Source: UBA6382 sp963631415
GTDB lineage: Bacteria > Bacteroidota > Bacteroidia > Bacteroidales > Bacteroidaceae
DNA length: 5,691 nucleotides
NCBI GenBank assembly: GCA_963631415.1
Contig: CAVGQS010000143.1
Span: forward strand, 1 to 5,691
Direction of reading: 5' to 3'
Position 1 is the first letter of the stretch, and every line of letters starts with the position of its first letter. Under the pieces are notes generated by a model, which had not been told where the DNA came from, did no database searches, and saw nothing but the letters and a program-made list of their open reading frames with translations. Positions 1 through 4,786 of this stretch are shown in pieces. A program made the translations under genes and the position numbers.

Positions 1-52
1 TTTTAAGTCCGCACAAATTTTTTTTAAGTCCTACTTTATAACTTTGAAGTGT
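1..52. repeat. Three 21-bp-phased copies of TTTTAAGTCC
   Basis: TTTTAAGTCC occurs exactly at 1-10 and 22-31. A degenerate copy, TTTGAAGTGT (7 of 10 matches), starts at 43, exactly one further 21-bp step. The bases between copies are not conserved, so this is a spaced direct repeat and not a duplicated 21-mer. A period of 21 bp is two helical turns and puts all copies on one DNA face, which would suit a direct-repeat operator or phased-tract curvature. The array touches the window edge and may continue to the left. The exact repeat is seen; the function is inference. Confidence 0.5.
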
Positions 53-121
53 GTGGCGAACTGTTTTCTTGTTGTTTTATGACCGCTTTTTGGGATATTT
101 GGCAGATTGCAGATTACTGGG

Positions 122-168
122 CAAAAAAAAATAAATCCGCAGCCCCTGGTGGTTGGGGTAGCGGAATT
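122..168 (-). terminator. Minus-strand intrinsic terminator-like hairpin
   Basis: On the plus strand, TCCGC (136-140) and GCCCC (142-146) pair with GGGGT (155-159) and GCGGA (161-165). This includes one G-T pair and a single A-A mismatch, and the loop is the 8 bases 147-154. Two further A-T pairs flank the stem. On the minus strand the stem is followed by ATTTA and then nine consecutive T (131 down to 123), the layout of a rho-independent terminator. No T-run follows it on the plus strand. No minus-strand gene that it would end is visible, so it may close a small antisense RNA or be a relic. Confidence 0.4.
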
Positions 169-204
169 GGCAAGAGTCTTGTAGTTTCGGGGGAGGGTAG
201 CGGA
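156..204 (+). repeat. Direct repeat GGGTAGCGGA, two copies 39 bp apart
   Basis: The 10-mer GGGTAGCGGA occurs at 156-165 and again at 195-204. The first copy forms the right arm of the hairpin at 136-165. The second could compete for the same left arm, TCCGC plus part of the following C-run, so two alternative pairings are possible. This could be a protein-binding repeat, a structural switch or chance in a G-rich patch. Confidence 0.35.
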
Positions 205-248
205 CAGCAATCGTTTATAATAGGTTGTTCGCTTGATTGACAGCAATA

Positions 249-315
249 GCGCGGCGCCATTATTCATTCCACCACTGAATATTCGCCTTTCTTTCGCAAA
301 AACCCGGCGCCGCGC
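249..315. repeat. GC-only 10-bp inverted repeat with nested 6-bp dyad
   Basis: GCGCGGCGCC at 249-258 is the exact reverse complement of GGCGCCGCGC at 306-315, with a 47-base spacer. The spacer contains a second exact dyad, TATTCA (261-266) and TGAATA (276-281), with a 9-base loop, and the palindrome GAATATTC at 277-284. ACTGAAT (274-280) is also complementary to ATTCAGT (324-330), so alternative folds exist. The element lies about 20-110 bp upstream of the predicted -33 box of the glycosidase, a plausible place for an activator or repressor site. There is no evidence for a specific regulator. Confidence 0.45.
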
Positions 316-333
316 ACGTTTCCATTCAGTATT

Positions 334-366
334 TTCGCTCTCTCCCGATACTTATGCGTATATTTG
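334..366 (+). promoter_or_regulatory. Bacteroidota-type promoter for the glycosidase gene
   Basis: TATATTTG at 359-366 matches the Bacteroidota -7 consensus TAnnTTTG at every fixed position. TTCG at 334-337, separated by 21 bp, is a 3 of 4 match to the -33 TTTG box. Transcription would start a few bases downstream, near 371-374. That leaves a leader of about 25 nt before the ATG at 397 and argues against the in-frame TTG at 364, which lies inside the -7 box. Confidence 0.55.
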
Positions 367-396
367 CCGCCGACTGAACAAAACACACATACTTTC

Positions 397-2412
397 ATGA
401 ATTTCAAACTACACACTTTTGCGGCTGCAGCCCTCGTGGCGTGCGGCCTCACTACGCAGGCGCAGGCTCCGGCGGCCCTCAAGGCCAACCCCAAGGCCTA
501 CGCGCCGTTCTCGCTCGGCGAACTCAAGCCCGAGGGATGGCTCAAGGAATGGGCGCAAAGGGCAGCGCGCGGCATGACCAAGAAGATTGGAGAAGACTAC
601 ACCGAGTTCGTGCGCGGCTGGGCCGACCCCTCGCAGGGCGGCTGGTGGCACTATGAGCAGACCGCCTACTACACCGACGGCTTCACCCGGCTGGCGTTTC
701 TGCTCGACGACACGCTGCTCATCAACCGCAGCCGCCGCGTCATGGAGGCGGTGGCGGCGCGCCAGAAACCCAACGGCTACATCCACTCCAGCACCAAGAG
801 CTACATGGACAACTGGGGCAAGACCAACGCTGACTACGGGCTCTACTGGAGCGAGGGCGTATTCTGCCGCGCAGCCATAGCCTACTACAGCGCCACCCGC
901 GACCAGCGCGTGCTCAACATGCTCAAGCGGGTCTACGCCAATTTCCCGCTCTTCACCTTCAGCGCCGACCACCCCTTCAACGGCAACGACCTCGACAACA
1001 TGCGCAAGCTGGCCGGACTGGAGAACATGTTCGAACTCTCCCGACTCACCGGCGACCAGAGCTTCGCCAGCCGCGCCCTTGAGGTGCTCAAGGGCTACGA
1101 ACCGGCCTACGTGGAGACGTGGGCGCGGCAGAAGAACTTCCTGCGCACAGCCATCAGCCACGGCGTCAGCTACAACGAGCCAGCCAAACTGCCCGCCATA
1201 GGCTACATCTGGAACAACAACCCCGAGTACCTCGCTGCCTCCGTCAACGCCTACGAGTTCATGCAGGACAACTCCATGCTGCCCACCGGCGTCAACTCGT
1301 CCAACGAATATCTGCACGGCATCGGGGCGTTTGAGGCTGCCGAGAGCTGCGACATCACCGACCTCATGTGGTCTAACATCTGGCTGGCGAGAGCCACCGG
1401 CGACTCGCGCTACGGAGACCGCATAGAGCGCGACGCCTTCAACGCGCTGCCCGCCTCCGTCAACCCCTCCTTCACGCTCTGCGTCTACACCCAGGCGCCC
1501 AACCGCATTCCGGGCTTCCACCTGCGCATACGCGACGACGGAGCCTACTACAAGGAGATGCACTGGCCCACTTGCTGCCCCTCCAACATCAACCGCGCGC
1601 TGCCCAACTACATCATGAACATGGCCATGGCCAACGGCGAGGGCGAACTGCTCTGGCTCACCTACGGCCCGGCTCACCTCCAGACGCGCGACGGTCGGCT
1701 CGACATCAAGTGCGAGACCGAATACCCCTTCAGCGACAAGCTGACCTTCACGCTCAATCAGGTGCCGCAAGACCAGGTGCTGCGCATGCGAGTGCCCGAG
1801 TGGTGCGACAATCCCTCTGTCTCCGTCAACGGCAAGGCCCTCAGCCAGCAGCCCGCCGACGGCTACCTCGTGCTGCGCGGCAAGTGGAAAGCCGGCGACA
1901 AGATAGAGCTCGTCTTCCCCATGAAGCCCGTGCTCGTCAAGGGCTGCGAGAAGTTCCCGTACTTTCAGGGCAAGAAGGCTCCGTCGTGGGGCATCATGGC
2001 CAAAAACCACGGCACCGAAGTGCTCGACGGCTTCAAGTCTCAGGGACGCTGCGCATGGGTGACCTACGGACCGCTCCTCTGCGCCATGCCCATGCAGCAG
2101 GCCAACCGCGACGGCTTCGACCTCAACGAGGAGCTATGGACTGAGTTCCGCTACGCCCTCACCCCGCAGAGCCTTGAGGGCTGCACCGTCCAGACCTCTG
2201 CCGTCAAGCACCCCTTCTCCTGGCAGTACTCCAACGCCCCGCTCACCATCAGCGCCAAGGCCAACCTCGTGGACTGGAATCCCGACAAGGGCGACGCCAC
2301 CATGCCGCTCACACCGCCCGCCACGCTCCAGCAGGGCGTCACCGTCAAGCTCGTGCCCTACGGCTTCCTCGCCTACCGCATGTCCATGTTCCCACTCGTC
2401 GGCGAGCGCTAG
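397..2412 (+). CDS. Secreted GH127-like (DUF1680) glycoside hydrolase, candidate beta-L-arabinofuranosidase
   Basis: This is a 671-residue exported enzyme predicted to release a terminal furanose such as beta-L-arabinofuranose from plant glycans in the periplasm or at the cell surface. Residues 1-22 are a short signal peptide (MNFK, a hydrophobic Ala/Leu stretch, then TTQAQA). LVAC at 13-16 also fits a minimal lipobox, so a lipoprotein is possible. The body starts at PFSLGELKPEGWL (about 37-49) and has the alpha/alpha-barrel arrangement of DUF1680. ESC (Glu316, Cys318) and HWPTCCPSN (Cys393, Cys394) match the zinc-binding Glu/Cys3 cluster of GH127, with Cys393 as predicted nucleophile. The Cys-to-Cys spacing of 75 is close to that recalled for HypBA1. 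Glu304, in SSNEYLHG, is the likeliest acid/base, but the loop after it is shorter than in typical GH127. The C-terminal beta region has EWCDNPSVSVNG (468-479), WKAGDKIELVFPM (497-509) and VTYGPLLCAMP (554-564). The start is the ATG that begins the signal peptide. An in-frame TTG at 364 would add an implausible polar extension. There is no Shine-Dalgarno. No SusCD pair is visible. Substrate is uncertain: some relatives cleave other sugars, for example aceric acid in RG-II. Confidence 0.85.
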   Translation: MNFKLHTFAAAALVACGLTTQAQAPAALKANPKAYAPFSLGELKPEGWLKEWAQRAARGMTKKIGEDYTEFVRGWADPSQGGWWHYEQTAYYTDGFTRLAFLLDDTLLINRSRRVMEAVAARQKPNGYIHSSTKSYMDNWGKTNADYGLYWSEGVFCRAAIAYYSATRDQRVLNMLKRVYANFPLFTFSADHPFNGNDLDNMRKLAGLENMFELSRLTGDQSFASRALEVLKGYEPAYVETWARQKNFLRTAISHGVSYNEPAKLPAIGYIWNNNPEYLAASVNAYEFMQDNSMLPTGVNSSNEYLHGIGAFEAAESCDITDLMWSNIWLARATGDSRYGDRIERDAFNALPASVNPSFTLCVYTQAPNRIPGFHLRIRDDGAYYKEMHWPTCCPSNINRALPNYIMNMAMANGEGELLWLTYGPAHLQTRDGRLDIKCETEYPFSDKLTFTLNQVPQDQVLRMRVPEWCDNPSVSVNGKALSQQPADGYLVLRGKWKAGDKIELVFPMKPVLVKGCEKFPYFQGKKAPSWGIMAKNHGTEVLDGFKSQGRCAWVTYGPLLCAMPMQQANRDGFDLNEELWTEFRYALTPQSLEGCTVQTSAVKHPFSWQYSNAPLTISAKANLVDWNPDKGDATMPLTPPATLQQGVTVKLVPYGFLAYRMSMFPLVGER

Positions 2413-2446
2413 CAACAAACATTGCTGACCGCCGAAACCTTTTTTT
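2399..2446 (+). terminator. Intrinsic terminator of the glycosidase gene
   Basis: TCGGCG (2399-2404) pairs with CGCCGA (2430-2435). An inner stem AGCAA (2411-2415) with TTGCT (2422-2426) closes the loop CAAACA, extended by a T-G pair, with an asymmetric internal loop between the two stems. Four bases later comes a run of seven T (2440-2446). The hairpin overlaps the last codons and the stop codon at 2410-2412. The U-tract is clear, but the stem is interrupted, so efficiency is uncertain. It supports the glycosidase being transcribed separately from the helicase. Confidence 0.5.
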
Positions 2447-2454
2447 AGCGATAC

Positions 2455-2494
2455 AAAAATAGGGCTGGATTCCTAAAGCGGAACCCAGCCCTAT
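2455..2494 (-). terminator. Long hairpin with minus-strand T-tract between two plus-strand genes
   Basis: ATAGGGCTGG (2459-2468) pairs with CCAGCCCTAT (2485-2494). After one A/C mismatch, TTCC (2470-2473) pairs with GGAA (2480-2483) around the loop TAAAGC. This is the strongest stem in the window. On the plus strand it is followed by ACATTG, with no T-run. On the minus strand it is followed by TTTTG, giving five T in a row with the stem's terminal base, so it best fits a terminator for leftward transcription. No minus-strand gene ends here; it may block antisense readthrough into the glycosidase or act as a transcript-stabilising hairpin. Confidence 0.45.
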
Positions 2495-2518
2495 ACATTG
2501 CCGGCCAAATTCTTGGCT

Positions 2519-2555
2519 CACAATTTGTGCAGACAAAACAAAATTGTTACATTCG
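2519..2555 (+). promoter_or_regulatory. Promoter-like site with two ACAA/TTGT dyads upstream of the helicase
   Basis: TTTG at 2524-2527 and TACATTCG at 2548-2555 (7 of 8 to TAnnTTTG when free positions are counted) are separated by exactly 20 bp, the usual Bacteroidota spacing. The -33 box sits inside the dyad CACAA-t-TTGTG (2519-2529). A second dyad, AACAA-aa-TTGTT (2537-2548), fills the spacer and touches the -7 box. Both share the core ACAA/TTGT and their centres lie about 18.5 bp apart, so a dimeric regulator binding over the promoter is conceivable. Transcription would begin near 2561, giving a leader of about 90 nt. Confidence 0.5.
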
Positions 2556-2560
2556 CCAAA

Positions 2561-2634
2561 CCAACACAAAGTAACGGGAAGTGTTGGCAGAGGGAACCTC
2601 AAGGCGGCTCTACAACGGCGGGCCTTGGAGCCGC
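2561..2634 (+). promoter_or_regulatory. Structured 5' leader of the helicase mRNA (two hairpins)
   Basis: CCAACAC (2561-2567) is the exact complement of GTGTTGG (2581-2587), with a 13-base loop. GCGGCTCTA (2604-2612) pairs with TGGAGCCGC (2626-2634), nine pairs including one T-G, again with a 13-base loop. AAGGC (2601-2605) and GCCTT (2622-2626) could form an alternative stem that excludes the second one. The ATG follows 18 bases after the second hairpin. I do not recognise a known riboswitch or leader family. The frame stays open back to a GTG at 2581, but that codon lies inside the first hairpin and its product resembles no helicase N-terminus. Confidence 0.4.
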
Positions 2635-2652
2635 AACAACACACAGCAGATT

Positions 2653-4773
2653 ATGACAAACAAGATAACAGACAGCCTCAACGCCCAGCAGGTGGCGGCT
2701 GTGGAGGCTACGGAGGGAAGAGTGCGCGTGGTGGCGGGCGCAGGATCTGGCAAGACTCGCGTGCTCGCCAACAGATATGCGTATTTGGTGGAATGTGTGG
2801 GCATTGACCCTGCCAACATCCTGTGCATGACGTTTACCAACAAGGCGGCGCAGGAGATGAGAAACCGCATTCGCAAACTTGTGGACCTGGGGAATGTGAA
2901 CGACTACATCTGCACTATCCACGGACTGTGCGTCAAGATTTTGCGAAAGGAAATCTACCGGCTGGGCTATCCCCAAAAGTTCATGATAATAGACGCCGAC
3001 GACAGCAAGACGCTGATGAAGCAGGTGATGGAGGAACTCAATCTGACCAAGCAGGACGTGACGGCCAACCAGCTGCTCGACGAGGTGAGCCTGCAGAAGT
3101 CAAAGGAGCCATACGTCCAGCACTTGCTGCCCGACGCCAAGTGGCCCGACGAGGCCAAGAGGTCGGTGTTCCTGAGATTTCTGCAGCTGCAGCGCAAGTA
3201 CTACGCCCTGGACTTCAACGACCTCATCTATTTCACGCTGTTTATCTTCGAGAACTACCCGGAGGCGCTGGAGTACTGGCAAAGCGAGTTCGACTACATA
3301 CAGGTGGACGAGGTGCAGGACTGCAGCGGCACGGACTGGGCTCTCATAGACTGCCTGTCGGCCAAGTGCGGCAACCTCTTTGTGGTGGGCGACCCCGACC
3401 AGGCCATCTATGAGTGGCGCGGCGCCAAGCCCAACCTGTTTGTGGACTTCAAGGCTGACACCGACATCATCCTTGACGAAAACTACCGCTCCACGCCCAA
3501 CATCCTGGACGTGGCCAACTCCGTAATCAAGAACAATCAGAACCGCGTCAAGAAAGACCTGAGAACCAACATCCCGGCCGACGCCATCGCCGTGCACCGC
3601 CATGCGCAAAACGAGAGCGAGGAGGGGCGCTGGATAGCCTCGCTCATCAGCAAGATGGTCAGGGCTGGCAGCCAGCCGTCAGACTTCGCGATACTCTACA
3701 GGGCGTCAAACCAGAGCCGCTTCGTCGAGCAGGCGCTGATGAACAAGCAGCTGCCCTACACCATCTGGGGCGGCATCAGGTTTTTTGAGCGCAAGGAGAT
3801 AAAGGACTGCCTGGCATATCTGCGGCTCTTGCAGTACAAAGACGACCTGTCGTTCAAACGAGTCATAAACGTGCCGTCAAGAAAATTCGGCAAGGCTAAG
3901 CTCGAAGCCCTGGAGAGCATGGCGAAGGCGGAGAAACGCCCCCTCTTCGACACGCTCAAGGCACACGCAGCCGACAAGCCGTTCTGCGCCAGCGCCGTCA
4001 AGGACTTTGTGGCACTTATGGGACGGCTGGAGGACAAGTGCGACACCATCTCCATATCAGACCTCGTAGAGGAGATGCTGAACGAGACGGGGCTGGCCAA
4101 CCTCTACCGCAACGACGGCGACCAGGAGCGGCTGGAGAACATCAACGAACTGATCAACTCCATACGCTACTACGAGTCGTCTAACGCCAACGAAGACATC
4201 ACGCTCGAGAAATACCTGCAAGACATCTCCCTCTTCACCAACAGCGACTACAAAAAAGACTCGTCAACAATAAAACTGATGACCATACACCAGGCCAAGG
4301 GTTTGGAGTTCCCATACGTCTTTGTCGTAGGACTGACCGAGGGCATCTTCCCCAACTACCGCACCATTCGCGAGCGCCGGCAAGACGGGCTGGAGGAAGA
4401 GCGCCGGCTGATGTATGTGGCCATCACGAGGGCGGAAAAGGCTCTGTTCCTCACGGAGTCGGAAGGCTACAACTACGCCACCAAGAGCGACAAATACCCC
4501 TCGCGCTTCATCTCGGAAATAGGCGATGACCTCGTGAAGCTGGAAGGCAACATCGACCCCTCCCTCCTCATTGGCAGAGACAATATCATGAGGAGCCTCG
4601 ACGCCGAGCTCAACGGCGCTGACGCCGACTTCATGCCAGGAGACCGCGTCTCCCACAAAATCTTTGGCCAGGGCACCGTCCTCTCGGTAAACAGCGACCG
4701 CAAGTCGTGCAACGTAAGGTTTGGCAACACGACCAGAAACCTCATGTGGAAATTTCTGGAGGCGGAGGACTAG
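2653..4773 (+). CDS. uvrD: UvrD/PcrA-like ATP-dependent 3'-5' DNA helicase (superfamily 1A)
   Basis: This 706-residue cytoplasmic motor unwinds DNA with ATP hydrolysis, as UvrD/PcrA enzymes do in excision repair, mismatch repair and clearing of replication or transcription blocks. All SF1A motifs are present in order: Q motif LNAQQ (9-13), Walker A AGAGSGKT (28-35), Ia CMTFTNKAAQEM (58-69), TIHG (88-91), II VDEVQD (218-223), III VVGDPDQAIYEWRGA (244-258), IV LDENYRS (274-280), IVa ILYRASNQSRFVEQAL (347-362), V LMTIHQAKGLEFPYVFVVGL (542-561) and VI EEERRLMYVAITRAEKAL (581-598). The tail from about 660 (MPGDRVSHKIFGQGTVLSV) resembles the Tudor-like C-terminal domain of PcrA that binds RNA polymerase. 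The ATG is chosen because the Q motif follows at the usual distance; an upstream in-frame GTG at 2581 would add 24 unrelated residues. There is no clear Shine-Dalgarno. Motif II is followed by CSGTDW where many homologues have TN and a Gln. The gene seems intact. Whether it is the housekeeping UvrD or a paralogue cannot be decided here. Confidence 0.93.
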   Translation: MTNKITDSLNAQQVAAVEATEGRVRVVAGAGSGKTRVLANRYAYLVECVGIDPANILCMTFTNKAAQEMRNRIRKLVDLGNVNDYICTIHGLCVKILRKEIYRLGYPQKFMIIDADDSKTLMKQVMEELNLTKQDVTANQLLDEVSLQKSKEPYVQHLLPDAKWPDEAKRSVFLRFLQLQRKYYALDFNDLIYFTLFIFENYPEALEYWQSEFDYIQVDEVQDCSGTDWALIDCLSAKCGNLFVVGDPDQAIYEWRGAKPNLFVDFKADTDIILDENYRSTPNILDVANSVIKNNQNRVKKDLRTNIPADAIAVHRHAQNESEEGRWIASLISKMVRAGSQPSDFAILYRASNQSRFVEQALMNKQLPYTIWGGIRFFERKEIKDCLAYLRLLQYKDDLSFKRVINVPSRKFGKAKLEALESMAKAEKRPLFDTLKAHAADKPFCASAVKDFVALMGRLEDKCDTISISDLVEEMLNETGLANLYRNDGDQERLENINELINSIRYYESSNANEDITLEKYLQDISLFTNSDYKKDSSTIKLMTIHQAKGLEFPYVFVVGLTEGIFPNYRTIRERRQDGLEEERRLMYVAITRAEKALFLTESEGYNYATKSDKYPSRFISEIGDDLVKLEGNIDPSLLIGRDNIMRSLDAELNGADADFMPGDRVSHKIFGQGTVLSVNSDRKSCNVRFGNTTRNLMWKFLEAED

Positions 4774-4786
4774 CGCGCGCTATTCC
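4767..4786. other. Palindrome at the convergent helicase/endonuclease junction
   Basis: TAGCGCGCGCTA (4771-4782) is a perfect 12-bp palindrome that includes the helicase stop codon TAG. With one mismatch it extends to GGA...TCC over 4767-4786, ending exactly against the endonuclease stop at 4787. As RNA it could fold as a short stem around GCGC on either transcript, but no T-run follows on either strand. It could be a weak shared terminator, a protein site or an insertion scar; none of these is shown. Confidence 0.35.

Larger units (their letters stand above)
1..358. other. Gene-free intergenic region upstream of the glycosidase
   Basis: I find no convincing gene here. Short open frames exist on both strands (for example 49-240 + and 31-267 -), but they lack a recognisable domain or ribosome-binding site and overlap strong secondary structure. 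The region is patchy in composition: A/T-rich in the first 130 bases, G-rich around 140-205, and with GC-only blocks near 250 and 310. It holds phased repeats, a minus-strand terminator-like hairpin, a repeated 10-mer and a long-range inverted repeat, each listed separately. It also contains CAAGA-g-TCTTG, a small dyad at 171-181. The role of the region as a whole is unknown; part of it is probably regulatory DNA for the downstream glycosidase. Confidence 0.6.

Noticed and set aside
1..52. A CRISPR array at the left edge
   Set aside because: The repeat is only 10 bp with 11-bp spacers, far below CRISPR dimensions, and the third copy is degenerate.
137..210. A tRNA or tmRNA-like remnant suggested by GGGGTAGCGGAATTGG on the plus strand and CAACCACCA on the minus strand
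   Set aside because: I could not form a cloverleaf with a T-arm and acceptor stem on either strand. The resemblance is limited to short stretches.
49..240. Short plus-strand frame (63 codons) in the left intergenic region
   Set aside because: No domain, signal or ribosome-binding site is seen. It covers A-runs, G-rich repeats and the hairpin, which fit non-coding DNA better.
31..267. Short minus-strand frame (78 codons) in the left intergenic region
   Set aside because: It runs straight through the terminator-like hairpin at 122-168 and has no ribosome-binding site or recognisable domain. I cannot support it as a gene.
364..396. TTG at 364 as the start of the glycosidase
   Set aside because: The codon lies inside a perfect -7 promoter match and would put eleven mostly polar residues ahead of an obvious signal peptide that begins at the ATG at 397.
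409..2010. A 533-codon open frame on the minus strand inside the glycosidase gene
   Set aside because: It is a shadow of the strong G/C bias at codon third positions. Its translation is a low-complexity Val/Ala/Gly/Arg-rich mixture without domains, and the plus-strand frame has clear family motifs.
2581..2652. GTG at 2581 as the start of the helicase
   Set aside because: The extra 24 residues do not resemble helicase N-termini, and the codon is within a leader hairpin. The ATG at 2653 puts the Q motif at the normal distance.
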